Shown here: piece by piece, positions 32,468-45,889 of the stretch
How positions within the stretch are numbered: the first letter of the stretch is position 1
How the letters are laid out: each line of letters starts with the position of its first letter
Assembly (NCBI GenBank): GCA_943735955.1
Contig: OX030964.1
Span: 5,414,556-5,478,555 of the forward strand
Origin: Piscicola geometra
Taxonomy: Eukaryota > Annelida > Clitellata > Hirudinida > Piscicolidae
Direction: 5' to 3'
DNA length: 64,000 bases
The notes under the pieces: generated by a model
Databases searched by the model: none
What the model was told of the DNA's origin: nothing
What the model saw: only the letters and a program-made list of their open reading frames with translations
Position numbers and translations under genes: made by a program

Positions 32468-32745
32468 TTGAAGGCATCAAACTTTCCCATTCTAAATGAA
32501 GACGCTACATTGGCGGAATTGAATTTTTTTACATTTTTCATAAGATCTATGATTGAATTCAAAAAGTACAAAACATATAAAAACCCATTGGAAAAATATG
32601 GGAATCTGATTTGCGATATTGTTAACTACAAAGGTTTTGTGAAAATCATTTTTTAAATCTAGTAACTGCTTCCGATGAAAGATCATTTAGTAAAATTAAC
32701 AGGATTCTAAGCAAAGCAAGAAATAGAATGCTACCAGAAACTTAA
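32468..32745 (+). mobile_element. hAT-type transposase C-terminal relic
   Basis: A frame with EKYGNLICDIVNYKGF is followed, after a frame change, by LVTASDERSFSKINRILSKA and RNRMLPET, stop. The T-A-S-x-E-R-S-F-S-K pattern with a following Arg/Met-rich helix is the dimerisation region of hAT transposases. It is frameshifted and truncated, so inactive. Confidence 0.65.
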
Positions 32746-32959
32746 ACTCGATGTACGACCATTAGGGTTATGAATTGTATTCTGACCCTATATTCATGTG
32801 TCATAAATCGATAAATAATCGTACAAAATAATGAATGAGTTTTTATTTAATTTCTTTTTTGAAAGTGCCACTTGCAAACATATTTTACTATTTATGCATA
32901 TTAGAGTTCTAACTTTTTAAATTTTTGTCTAACAATTTTGTGTTTCATATATCAATGAA

Positions 32960-33095
32960 TTTTTGCGCATTATTATTATTATGATTATTATTTATTATTA
33001 TTATTATTGCTATAATTATTATATTTTTATTATTATTATTTTTTGTATTATTATTATTAGTAGTAGTAGTATTAGTATTATTATTATATGTAATT
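32960..33095. repeat. Imperfect (TTA)n tract
   Basis: TTA repeats with TAG-rich interruption near 33058-33070. The surrounding 32750-33430 is AT-rich and has no gene I can support. Confidence 0.8.
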
Positions 33096-33429
33096 AAAAT
33101 GAGTTTTATTCTAATTAATTCTTTGAAAATTTCTTTTACAATCTGAAATATTTGAAATAGTAGTAAACTTAAAGTTACTATTTCAAAGATTTCGTGTGGA
33201 AAGGGACCTATGATTCGATTTTTTCATTTCAAAGAGTTTTTTTTAATAAAATACAAAAAAATTGTAGTTTGTAATTTAAATAAAATAGAAAAAAGCAATG
33301 ACATTTTTGAGGAAAAATAAAATACTCATTAAAACTAGATTTTTGTAAATGTAAGCAGAAGATGTAGGCAAATTAGAACATAAGTTTTAAAGGTTATTTA
33401 TTAAGGCACTATTCATCAAACAATACATT

Positions 33430-33675
33430 TTACCCTTTGCTATCCCTACGACTACCAACGTCATCATCACCACACCCCCACTATTACTACCGCAATCACC
33501 GAACTACCGCTTCGAAATAATCATCATTACCATGACCACAACCACCACAACCATCACCACAACCACCACAACCATCACTACCACCATCACCACAACCACA
33601 ACCACCACAACCATCACCACCACCATCACCATCACCACAACCACCACAACCATCCCCACCACCACTACTATCACC
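33430..33675. repeat. Imperfect CCA/ATC repeat tract
   Basis: Mixed CCACAA and CATCAC units. It leads directly into a LINE fragment at its right end. Confidence 0.85.
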
Positions 33676-33970
33676 AGAGCGAGGACCCATCGACATTGTG
33701 TTCACTGCCTGGTAGTTTGTGTCCTCAACGTTGTTTTCCAGCTTTTGCGCAAACTTTGGTCTGACGATCAGCACAAAAAAGACTGAAGTCCTTCATCAGC
33801 CAGCACCTGGAAAGCCCTACGTTGAGCTCAACCTTACAGTCAGTGGCCAAAGGCTCAACACAGTGGGCTTCTTCACTTACCTAGATTGCAAACAGTCTCT
33901 GAGTGTCACTATCGATGACGAGGTGAACGTCCGGATTGCTAGAGCCAGTTCCACCTTTGGCTGGCTGTAA
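33676..33970 (+). mobile_element. LINE reverse-transcriptase fragment
   Basis: The reading frame FCANFGLTISTKKTEVLHQP, continuing to VSGQRLNTVGFFTYLDCKQS and then TIDDEVNVRIARASSTFGWL, matches the part of non-LTR reverse transcriptases just after the palm (GLxIxxKKTxVM and FxYLG motifs). It is 5'- and 3'-truncated; the Y-[MV]-D-D box is not included. Confidence 0.85.
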
Positions 33971-34205
33971 CCAAAATTCTGAAAAGAGATATAAAAATAT
34001 TTATTTGAAAACTATCTTTGGTAAAAATTTAGCTGGTATGCGAACAGAAATTGTGTTATAAAATCACAAATTCAAGTTAGCTTTAAATTGTCCACGGTCT
34101 TGAAATTCTATATAATCTATAAGGCCTTGAAGATTTAGTAAAACAATTTAGACGAATTTCAAATCTTTTTCTAATAAGTATTCGTATTCAAGGTGTAACC
34201 AAAGT

Positions 34206-35307
34206 TCAATTATCTTGCTGAGAATATAACAAACGCCTTCTTATCTTGGAACGCCTGGGTGCTCCCCGCAATCTTGCTGTTGGCTCAGACTCATCTCTCA
34301 AAACGAGTGGTGGAGGATCACAGGCTGGAACGTAATCAACAAATTTATTTCTTGGAAACAATCGTCTCAGTTCTTCTTGTTCTTTCGCCATTTGCCAGTT
34401 GGTTGGCGTTCTTTTAATGCTTTTTCTTAAACCTCTTAAGAGAACGCATTTCCGAGGGGAATTAGGTCTCTTTTTTATACGTTTAACTACAGGCTCTCTT
34501 GGACTCATTGCTAATCCGAGATATTCTAGGAAACTCCTTTGTTTCTTTGGCTTCCTAGGCTCAGTCAAGGGCGTCCGAATAACGCCCTCAAGGATAGCAC
34601 GCTGCTTAGCTACATCCCATTTCAACTTGAGAAGTTGGGATGGAGTCATCCTTTGCAATGTTTCTATGTCTTGTGGCCAACCGAATTTATTTTCTTGATC
34701 CAGTGATTTGAAGAGTCCTTTGAGTTTATTCCACTGTATGGGTTTTTGGGGTAATATAGATTTTAATATGTAGTTTTATTCATAAAAAAACATTTTTATC
34801 TTAACATGTGTAAAATTACTTCTCAGGTTGAAATGGCATGTAGCTAATTAAAAGAAAGATGCTTACGAGATATTCACATCCACATCTTCTTCTCCAACTT
34901 CTTGGTTCATCATCATCATCGTCGTCATTCCATGCAGAGACGTTTTGGTTGAGAGTGGAGTACAAGGAAGAGAGGAATTGCTCTAGAAGGGCGTTGTTGT
35001 CGAAGAGCTGTGCACTTCTCGCAGTCTTTCTTGAGTGATTGTTATTCCTCTGCAGTCCTGAATTGTCGCGGTGTTTGTGGTGTTTCGAAAGACCAGAAAG
35101 CACATTCTCTGAAGGGAGATCTGAGCTTCGATGAGACTTTCGTGAGCTTTCAAGTTCAGACTTGGAATGCTTGCCAGACTTGGTGTTGGAGGAGTTTCTA
35201 TTGAGCTGTTCTGCTCTTGAACTTTTTGAAGTGAGATGTTTGTGTTTCTTTGAAACATGTTTCATATAACATGGTTTGGTCTCGTTATAACTAGCAGAAC
35301 TATCCAT
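34206..35307 (-). CDS. Core-exon family protein, copy 8 (two exons, intact)
   Basis: Exon 1 is 35307-34867 and exon 2 is 34733-34206. The intron is phase 0, with donor CTC|GTAAGC and acceptor CCATACAG|TGG, giving about 322 residues. Exon 1 is almost identical to that of copy 7 (MDSSASYNETKPCYMKHVSK, canonical core, Asp run, GCEYL). Exon 2 starts WNKLKGLFKSLDQENKFGWP and has TPSQLLKLKWDVAKQRAILE, GVIRTPLTEPRKP and TPTNWQMAKEQEELRRLF. It ends in a long tail finishing RRSKIRRRLLYSQQDN. Copies 7 and 8 form an inverted, tail-to-tail pair including about 70 bases of promoter. Exon 2 has diverged far more than exon 1. This is the best intact representative of the RRRL-tail type. The function is unknown. 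Confidence 0.85.
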
Positions 35308-35328
35308 GGCAAAAAAAGTTCAATCGAT

Positions 35329-35334
35329 TTTATA
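35329..35334 (-). promoter_or_regulatory. TATA box of family copy 8
   Basis: TATAAA, 21 bases before the ATG at 35307, in the same sequence context as upstream of copy 7. Confidence 0.55.
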
Positions 35335-35569
35335 ACTCTTCTAGTTTAACAGCTTTATTGATATCTCTTTCAATCGTGTTGTTTACAAAATACGCAATTT
35401 TTTCTCTTAGCGTATCAACTAAAAAAAATTTTTTCTTTAATTCCATTTTGCTAAACTCCAAGTTATTAAATTTAAATGAGGTTTTTCAAATTAAAATTTA
35501 CGTAAAATACCTAAATTTTTCCCGCAACGACCAAGTCATGGAAAAAAAATTTTTTTTCCAATTTTGTTC

Positions 35570-35830
35570 AGGGGACCTAAATTGCTCTGGGTGGCTGAAT
35601 AGCTAGAGACGGAAAAGTATTGTGGTAAAACGATTGGTGTTCGTCTCACCAGCGTGTTTTCGATTCCTACCGTCGATTAAGTGCTCCAGAAAAAGCCTAC
35701 ACTTCATGGCAAGATGAGGGGAAAAATTACGCACCTACTTTTTTTCAAAAACGTTTGTTCTCTAAAGTGTGTGAGAATCGACATATGGCTATAAGCCATG
35801 AATCGTTAACCACTTGGCACCAGTTTATTT
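35570..35830. mobile_element. Composite of tRNA-related SINE fragments
   Basis: The plus strand shows GGGTGGCTGAATAGCTAGAG with a later GTTTTCGATTCCT. The minus strand at the right end shows AAGTGGTTAACGATTCATGG and TGTCGATTCTCAC. Both resemble tRNA A- and B-box pairs, in opposite orientations. No complete tRNA. Confidence 0.5.
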
Positions 35831-35834
35831 TTAA

Positions 35835-35985
35835 AAGATTATGTTTTAATAATTATTTTAAATCTACGTCTAAGATTATGTTTTAATAATTATTTTAAAT
35901 CTAAATCTAAGATTATGTTTTAATTATTCTTTTTAATCTACATCTAAGATTATGTTTTAACAATTATTTTAAATCTACGTCTACA
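35835..35985. repeat. 37-bp direct repeat, about four copies
   Basis: Units of AAGATTATGTTTTAATAATT plus ATTTTAAATCTACGTCT, with small substitutions. Confidence 0.85.
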
Positions 35986-35994
35986 TAATCATCT

Positions 35995-36110
35995 TGATTA
36001 ATACACGAAGGATTACTAGGGCATCGGTTACACTCGAACCTAGGACGAAGTATTGGTTGAGCTGAGATTCGTTACCGACTCAGCTACCTGTTACCATTAA
36101 GAATTTTATT
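35995..36110 (-). mobile_element. tRNA-related SINE head
   Basis: The minus strand has TAGCTGAGTCGGTAACGA as A box and TAGGTTCGAGTGTAACCGA as B box. A related sequence is at 36665-36770. Confidence 0.55.
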
Positions 36111-36164
36111 GACAATCGAGTACCCGAACCGTGCCAATAACCAAAACCTGCTCTCATAACTAAC

Positions 36165-36290
36165 ATTTTGCTTGTTAAAACATGGTGTTGATTCGCCGTA
36201 ACCAGGAGTACTCGTCATTGCAAAGATGTTCTCGGAGTAAAGAACGGTCTTATTGGAGAATTCTCAAGACTCTTAATCTCTGGTTCAGTT
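36165..36290 (+). repeat. Interspersed repeat, shared with the right end of the window
   Basis: A segment of about 110 bp from GCTTGTTAAAACATGGTGTT through GTACTCGTCATTGCAAAGAT to GAATTCTCAAGACTCTTAA matches the reverse complement of 63780-63895 closely. This copy lacks the 3' hairpin and tetranucleotide tail found there. Confidence 0.8.
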
Positions 36291-36660
36291 GTTCGAATCA
36301 CAATTATCTATAGGGAAAAGTAAAACATTTTCAGAGGGCATCGACAATCGTTCAAGAGTTTCAAAAGAAAATTATAAATCGCCAGAGTGCAGTGATTTTC
36401 AAAATAACGTCTTTTAACTTTACTGTCTTCAAGCTTTCAATATCGCCATTCCTATGTAACCATTTGGAACTCCAAATCACATTTATATGCAGCCCTTTTC
36501 ACCTCCAACACAACACCATCAGTGTAATTAATCAATGTAGTCAGATGAATGGAAACTTGTGAAAGATTGCTGAGTGGTTAGTAATAATAATAATTTAGAA
36601 CATTATTATAGTAGCGTTCAAACCAAATGGGCTTCCAGGCCACTTAGGTTGCATATTTTC
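36291..36660. other. Sequence between repeat fragments
   Basis: No supported gene. Possibly more of the same retroposon cluster, too degenerate to assign by eye. Confidence 0.4.
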
Positions 36661-36664
36661 ATTG

Positions 36665-36770
36665 GTGCTTATGGGTTACTGGGACATTGGTTGTACTCGA
36701 ACCTAGGACCATTAACCATTGGTGATGCCAAGAGTCGTTACACACTCGGCTACACGTCCACACGCTAAAT
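36665..36770 (-). mobile_element. tRNA-related SINE head
   Basis: The minus strand reads TAGCCGAGTGTGTAACGACT (A box) and CCTAGGTTCGAGTACAACCA (B box), followed by AATGTCCCAGTAACC. Clearly related to the head at 35995-36110. Confidence 0.55.
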
Positions 36771-36911
36771 AGTTGGTAAATAAATTGTTCATAATAAAAA
36801 TACAGGGTACTCAAATATAGGTGAATCCATGTGACTAGGTTGTATGCGTTGGGTTTCCAAATAAGAAGAAGAGCCAGGAGGCCTCTTTTTCCGCGGCACG
36901 ACAAAATGACT

Positions 36912-37412
36912 TCAAACATTTTTTTTCACAACCCACGATTTAAGCTGGATGGCTTCAATCGTGGGCTGTCTTGGGTCGATGTATGCCGAGATTTGTTGTC
37001 TGTATGACGTTCTTGGTCTGCCAGGACGCTTTCGTGCTTTCATCTCGGACTCGTAGAACAAATAGCGGTGCACAGGCTCAACCACGGGCATGCGAAGACA
37101 ATGACCAGTAAATGCAAGTTGTCGTTTTCTGATCATTTCGCTGGTGCGCTCCTGTCCGACTCGTGCGTAAAGAGACTCGTTTGTGACGTGGTCGCTGCAC
37201 TGTTGGATTCCAAGCATCGTCCGATGGCAAGTCCTTGCGAAGACGTCAAGTTTCTTCGACAATGCTGCAGTGAGTCTCCATGATTCACAACCGTAGAGCA
37301 AAATTGAGATGCAAGCGGCTTGAAAGATGCGAACCTTGAGATTTGTTTTCAGCGTGGGTGAGCGAAGAAACTTCTGTAGCTTCGCGAAGGCTGCTCGAAC
37401 TATCATAATGAT
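36912..37412 (-). mobile_element. LINE ORF2 C-terminal fragment
   Basis: The peptide KVRIFQAACISILLYGCESW, TAALSKKLDVFARTCHRTML, RKRQLAFTGHCLRMP and KRPGRPRTSYRQQ is the region after the reverse transcriptase in many non-LTR elements (LLYGCESW, then R.LxFxGHxLRMP and RRxGRPxxxW motifs). It is a single open fragment without a 5' part. It may derive from the same LINE class as the fragment at 33.7-33.97 kb. Confidence 0.85.
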
Positions 37413-37449
37413 AGTGTGGGGATATAAGGTATATTTCTTCATTTTTTGG

Positions 37450-38620
37450 TAATTTTAAAATTCAATTGTTACAAATAATTGATAAATATATTAATAATAA
37501 ATTTTTCATGTTAAAATTCATAGTATTACTATTTTTTTGAAGTAATGTCTGCTTATTCAATTCAAGGCTTCGTTGGAAGGATTTTTACGTAATGGGACGT
37601 GACATGTGATCGTAAAACGGTGGAGGAGAAGTCTGTGGAATAAAGATTTTGGTTGTGGGATAGGGGTGTTGGTGGGATGGGAAGGTAGGTGGGATAAGGA
37701 TGGTGGTGGGATGGGAATGGTGGTGGAAGAGGGATGTGTGTGGGATAGGAATGGTGGTAATATGGGGATGGTGGTGGATTAAAAATTCACTAAGAATGTG
37801 GTGTGGACGACTAGCGGTTAATTTTTAGTGATAAACGTTTGGAAATTAAAACTTGTTTTAAATTGACGTTTTTTATATATATAATCAATTATTATATTTA
37901 TAAAACAACACCAGATTAAAAAGATTGTTTATATTTCATATTATTCTCCTATCATGATGATATTGATGATGATGATGTTGAGGATGATGATGATGATGTT
38001 GAGAAGGATGATGATGATGATGATTCTCTTCTTATTCATCTTTTTTAACCACCGTAACCAACACACCAACCTTCAAACACACAGATGTGATCAGATCAAT
38101 AATGAAGGTGAAGAAGAAAAAGATGAAGATGGTGGAAAAAAGATGATGAAGAAGATGATAGTGATGAGGGTGAATGATGGTTGTAATGATGATGATAACG
38201 ATGAAGATGATGAGGGTGATAATGATGATGGTAACCATTATTTTTACTTTTGTTTTATTGATTTTATTGATTTTTGGATTATATACTTCTTTAATCGAAC
38301 ACGAAGGCCATTAAAGTGCGAAAGGCACATGTAATATTTAATTATAACTATTATATTGCTTATTTATTTCATTTATAAATATTATTTAAAACGAATTAGT
38401 GAGGGTAATAATCGATAGTGTCAATTTTAAAGATGATTAAGACGATAATGATGATGATAAAGATGGTAGTTGTGATCGTGATGATGATATTGAAAACAGT
38501 AGTTATGATAATGATGATAATACTGACGGTAGTTATGATAATGATGATAGACTATGTGTTTCAATGAAACACTTTTTCATACATCACGTGATTATTAGAC
38601 ATCATCTGGCCAACTGTTAC
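37450..38620. other. Low-complexity intergenic region
   Basis: GGGATGGTGGTGGGAT-type repeats lie at 37610-37780, and GAT/ATG repeats at 37950-38230 and 38440-38550. No gene I can support. Confidence 0.75.
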
Positions 38621-38628
38621 CTTGATGA

Positions 38629-39050
<422 letters not shown>

Positions 39051-39334
39051 TGCGTTTAGGTGAGTGGGTATATATAGAACCTGGCTGGAAAGTTAGAGTA
39101 AAACTGCGAGAGACTTTTCTACCGATTCTACGATGTTTTGTGGAACGTTTTGGCTATTGTTTTTGAACTGAAAAGCTTTTGACACCTAATTCTGTTACCA
39201 CTACTACACAAATTATCCACACACAACTACAACTATTTATTACCTTTTTAAATAACTCTAAATAAATATTTTTTTTTTCAAAAACAACTACGAAATAATT
39301 ACAACAACTGAAACCAAAGCAAAACAACAAAAAC

Positions 39335-39870
<536 letters not shown>

Positions 39871-40925
39871 AACTTCTACTTTAACAAGTAAGCACTCAGT
39901 TGAAATTACATCACTTATTATTTCAGCACGGGTCATATCAATTACCAGAAGAACCCTGCATACAACAATATCAAACCGCCATAGTATACTGTCTATTATA
40001 TACTGTCGTAAGACAATGGGTGTTTGCCTGTTTAATTGTATCCTCAAATATATAATTTTACACTTTTTAAAAAAATAGTTATTATTCTTAATTTCAATAT
40101 TAAAATTAATTGATACCCATTTTTTATAGATAAATAATTAAAAGTTATAATTTAAATAAATTGAAGTTAAATTGAATTCATTTGTCTTAAAGCACAACCA
40201 ATCTGTCATCTCTTCAGTAAGTCACGCTCCAAGAAAATAAAAATAAAAATAAAAAAGAAAATCAGCAAAATATAAAAATACATTTGGTTAAAGAAAAATA
40301 ATTTTTTAAAAAGTTAGCGAAAAAAAGTATTGGGAAGAAAAAATAATGGTTAAAAAAATGGTTAAAATAATTAATAGCAAAAACTAGTCGAAAGAATAGT
40401 TATTTGAAAATAATAAATGTAATTATTTTAAATAAGGAATAAGCATAGTGAAAAGTGAACACATCAGAGGCGTCTCAGCACCAATCATTGAATTGACCTA
40501 ACAATTTATGAGTGGTTGTAGCGCTGTGGAGATTAAGGCTCTGTCATGAGGCCGTGGTAGTTGTGATAGTGAGGTAGTTGTGTTGTTGTATTGTGGAGAT
40601 GGGATAGTTTTGTAGTAGTAGTAGTGTGGTAGTTGTGATGCTTTGTTGTAGTGTTGTGATAGTTTATAGTTGTAGTAGTTTGATGTTTCCTAAACAAAAT
40701 AAATTACAATAATGGGTAAAACATTTAATCAGAATATTTAGGAATAGATTTATAAAGCAGGATATGAACAAATGCTCTGAGCAAACACACGGCCTCCAAA
40801 ACAAACACACGCGGAGGAGACAAATAAGCTAATCCAGTTTTTGACACTTTCAAAACCAAATTTCGCGTGGTGTGGAGAGTGCTTTAGAATAAGTAGTGTT
40901 TTGAGATTGAATGGAAGAGGGTTAA
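39871..40925. other. AT-rich and TAG/TTG-rich intergenic region
   Basis: Imperfect GTAGTT repeats at 40550-40690. No supported gene. Confidence 0.65.
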
Positions 40926-40929
40926 GATG

Positions 40930-43900
40930 TTGGATGATGAATTGGCTGAGTGAATGAATTGATTGAGTGGATGAATTGATTGAGTGGATGAATTGATTGA
41001 GTGGATGAATTGATTGAGTGGATGAATTGATTGAGTGGATGAATTGATTGAGTGGATGAATTGATTGAGAGGATGAATTGATTGAGTGGATGAATTGATT
41101 GAGTGGATGAATTGATTAAGTGGATGAATTGATTGAGTGGATGAATTGATTGAGTGGATGAATTGATTGAGTGTATGAATTGATTGAGAGGATGAATTGA
41201 TTGAGTGGATGAATTGATTGAGTGGATGAATTGATTGAGTGGATGAATTGATTGAGTGTATGAATTGATTGAGTGGATGAATTGATTGAGTGGATGAATT
41301 GATTGAGTGGATGAATTGATTGAGTGGATGAATTGATTGAGTGGATGAATTGATTGAGTGGATGAATTGATTGAGTGGATGAATTGGCTGAGTGGATGAA
41401 TTGATTGAGTGGATGAATTGATTGAGTGGATGAATTGATTGAGTGGATGAATTGATTGAGTGTATGAATTGATTGAGAGGATGAATTGATTGAGTGGATG
41501 AATTGATTGAGTGGATGAATTGATTGAGTGGATGAATTGATTGAGTGTATGAATTGATTGAGTGGATGATTTGATTGAGTGGATGAATTGATTGAGTGGA
41601 TGAATTGATTGAGTGGATGAATTGATTGAGTGGATGAATTGATTGAGTGGATGAATTGATTGAGTGGATGAATTGGCTGAGTGAATGAATTGATTGAGTG
41701 GATGAATTTATTGAGTGGATGAATTTATTGAGTGGATGAATTGATTGAGTGGATGAATTGATTGAGTGGATGAATTGATTGAGTGGATGAATTGATTGAG
41801 AGGATGAATTGATTGAGTGGATGAATTGATTGAGTGGATGAATTGATTGAGTGGATGAATTGATTGAGTGGATGAATTGATTAAGTGGATGAATTGATTG
41901 AGTGGATGAATTGATTGAGTGGATGAATTGATTGAGTGTATGAATTGATTGAGAGGATGAATTGATTGAGTGGATGAATTGATTGAGTGGATGAATTGAT
42001 TGAGTGGATGAATTGATTGAGTGTATGAATTGATTGAGTGGATGAATTGATTGAGTGGATGAATTGATTGAGTGGATGAATTGATTGAGTGGATGAATTG
42101 ATTGAGTGGATGAATTGATTGAGTGGATGAATTGATTGAGTGGATGAATTGGCTGAGTGGATGAATTGATTGAGTGGATGAATTGATTGAGTGTATGAAT
42201 TGATTGAGAGGATGAATTGATTGAGTGGATGAATTGATTGAGTGGATGAATTGATTGAGTGGATGAATTGATTGAGTGTATGAATTGATTGAGTGGATGA
42301 ATTGATTGAGTGGATGAATTGATTGAGTGGATGAATTGATTGAGTGGATGAATTGATTGAGTGGATGAATTGATTGAGTGGATGAATTGATTGAGTGGAT
42401 GAATTGATTGAGTGGATGAATTGATTGAGTGGATGAATTGATTGAGTGGATGAATTGATTGAGTGGATGAATTGATTGAGTGGATGAATTGATTGAGTGT
42501 ATGAATTGATTGAGTGGATGAATTGATTGAGTGGATGAATTGATTGAGTGGATGAATTGATTGAGTGGATGATTTGATTGAGAGGATGAATTGATTGAGT
42601 GGATGAATTGATTGAGTGGATGAATTGATTGAGTGGATGAATTGATTGAGTGGATGAATTGATTGAGTGGATGAATTGATTGAGTGGATGAATTGATTGA
42701 GTGGATGAATTGATTGAGTGGATGAATTGATTGAGTGGATGAATTGATTGAGTGAATGAATTGATTGAGTGGATGAATTGATTGAGTGGATGAATTGATT
42801 GAGTGGATGAATTGATTAAGTGGATGAATTGATTGAGTGGATGAATTGATTGAGTGGATGAATTGATTGAGTGGATGAATTGATTGAGTGGATGAATTGA
42901 TTAAGTGGATGAATTGATTGAGTGGATGAATTGATTGAGTGGATGAATTGATTGAGTGGATGAATTGATTGAGTGGATGAATTGATTAAGTGGATGAATT
43001 GATTGAGTGGATGAATTGATTGAGTGGATGAATTGATTGAGTGGATGAATTGATTGAGTGGATGAATTGATTGAGTGGATGAATTGATTGAGTGGATGAA
43101 TTGATTGAGAGGATGAATTGATTGAGAGGATGAATTGATTGAGTGGATGAATTGATTGAGAGGATGAATTGATTGAGAGGATGAATTGATTGAGTGGATG
43201 AATTGATTGAGTGGATGAATTGATTGAGTGGATGAATTGATTGAGTGGATGAATTGATTGAGTGGATGAATTGATTGAGTGGATGAATTGATTAAGTGGA
43301 TGAATTGATTGAGTGGATGAATTGATTGAGTGGATGAATTGATTGAGTGGATGAATTGATTGAGTGGATGAATTGATTAAGTGGATGAATTGATTGAGTG
43401 GATGAATTGATTGAGTGGATGAATTGATTGAGTGGATGAATTGATTGAGTGGATGAATTGATTGAGTGGATGAATTGATTGAGTGGATGAATTGATTGAG
43501 AGGATGAATTGATTGAGAGGATGAATTGATTGAGTGGATGAATTGATTGAGAGGATGAATTGATTGAGAGGATGAATTGATTGAGTGGATGAATTGATTG
43601 AGTGGATGAATTGATTGAGTGGATGAATTGATTGAGAGGATGAATTGATTGAGTGGATGAATTGATTGAGAGGATGAATTGATTGAGAGGATGAATTGAT
43701 TGAGTGGATGAATTGATTAAGTGGATGAATTGATTGAGAGGATGAATTGATTGAGAGGATGAATTGATTGAGTGGATGAATTGATTGAGTGGATGAATTG
43801 ATTGAGTGGATGAATTGATTGAGTGGATGAATTGATTGAGTGTATGAATTGATTGAGTGGATGAATTGATTGAGTGGATGAATTGATTGAGTGGATGAAT

Positions 43901-44125
43901 TGATTGAGTGGATGAATTGATTGAGTGGATGAATTGATTGAGTGGATGAATTGATTGAGTGGATGAATTGATTGAGTGGATGAATTGATTGAGTGGATGA
44001 ATTGATTGAGTGGATGAATTGATTGAGTGGATGAATTGATTGAGAGGATGAATTGATTGAGTGGATGAATTGATTGAGTGGATGAATTGATTGAGTGGAT
44101 GAATTGATTGAGAGGATGAATTGAT
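40930..44125. repeat. 17-bp minisatellite, about 3.2 kb
   Basis: The unit is GATGAATTGATTGAGTG. From the length there are roughly 185 copies. Recurrent variants (GAGTGT, GAGAGG, TTAAGTGG, TTGGCTGAG) occur in ordered groups, showing higher-order duplication. Because 17 is not a multiple of three and the unit has no stop on the minus strand, long frames (for example 319 codons ending at 43292) arise automatically and are not genes. Confidence 0.97.
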
Positions 44126-44540
44126 TAGATAGGAAAGAATGATTTGAAAGAGTGAAATCATCTTTGCTTGGAAATGCGAGATGTAAATGTGCGTTAGGAC
44201 TAGTGAAAACACGAAATAGGTCTTGGATAGTAAAACAAAAGAGAGGAACATATAAATATTTAATGAAGGGAAAAAATGAATGAATTATTAATTGAAAATT
44301 AAATAATAGATGTTTCGTGAGTGGATTGTAATTGAAAAGGATTTTAAAATTCTAAAGTGTAATTTTAAGATCTGTTGAGTTCTATAGAGGTAGACATTTG
44401 CTCGTAAAGGCAGTAGCGTCTGATTGCCAGCATACGACCGAGCAGTAAAAAAAGTATAAAATCAATGCGTGCCTGGTGTATTAAAAAGTCGTAACTAGTT
44501 CACATAAACACGTATATATTAAATAGCACACACAGACACA
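44126..44540. other. AT-rich intergenic spacer
   Basis: No supported gene or repeat between the 17-bp array and the (CA)n arrays. Confidence 0.6.
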
Positions 44541-44546
44541 AACGCG

Positions 44547-44939
<393 letters not shown>

Positions 44940-45528
44940 GACAAAAAAAGATTACACTCAAACACACCCAGACATAAACAGAGACATACATACAAAGACA
45001 CAGAGAGATACAGACAAATTAAGCCTATTAACACACACAATTAAATTCATGTTTCTTTTAATTATGTGTGTTTTGATTGACTCCTTAGAGACACCCTACT
45101 GACCTACACTTTTCCAAACTCTCCATCACACAAAGCTGAATCATCCATGCCATATTTATTTTTTCCATTTAACTAATTATAACTAGTCTCATTTACTCAA
45201 TTATAATTAATTTCATTTAATCAAATTTTAAATTAAAAAGAGTAATTAACTTTTACAATTAGTTCTTTTAATTATTTGTTTTTCACTTAATCTTCCAGAG
45301 ATGCATTCTTGTTTCCTGCATCCTCGTCTGGACTTCAGAAACCTCCGTTCTTATCACAACTATCTTTTAATAATTCTCATTCAAAATCATTATCATTATT
45401 TTCTCCAGAATCATCATCATCAACACCACCACTACCATCATAATCATCGCCACCATATATTTATTTTTACCCTGATGAACATGACAATCATTGAAATTTA
45501 TTAAATTCTGTCTGACACTGGTGCTCGC

Positions 45529-45589
45529 ACACACACACAAACACACACACACTCACACACACACACACACTCCCATACACACACACATA

Positions 45590-45670
<81 letters not shown>
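45529..45670. repeat. (CA)n microsatellite
   Basis: Imperfect at the left (CTCACAC, CCCATAC) and pure at the right. Confidence 0.95.
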
Positions 45671-45672
<2 letters not shown>

Positions 45673-45759
45673 ATAACTTTATCTCTGATATCGATCTTTG
45701 ACTTTCCTGGTTAAGCTCCTAGTTATGATTGCGTATTTTGGGGTCATCACATCTTTGAA

Positions 45760-45886
45760 GAACGATGATGATGATGATGTTGATTATGATGATGATTATG
45801 ATGATGATAATTATGATGATGATGATGGTGATGAGGATGATGGCGATGATGATGATGGCGATGATGATGATGGTGATGATGATTAG
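45760..45886. repeat. (GAT)n imperfect microsatellite
   Basis: GATGATGATGAT with TTATGAT and GGCGAT variants. Asp-rich frames here are artefacts. Confidence 0.92.
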
Positions 45887-45889
45887 GAT

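Noticed and set aside
40930..44125. CRISPR-like array of regular short repeats
   Set aside because: Units are contiguous without unique spacers, the genome is eukaryotic, and there are no cas genes. The 34-bp and donor-site minisatellites fail for the same reasons.
43292..44251. A 319-codon frame rich in Asn-Gln-Phe-Ile-His-Ser repeats on the minus strand
   Set aside because: It is produced by reading the stop-free 17-bp minisatellite in all three frames in turn. No start context, splice site or non-repeat domain.
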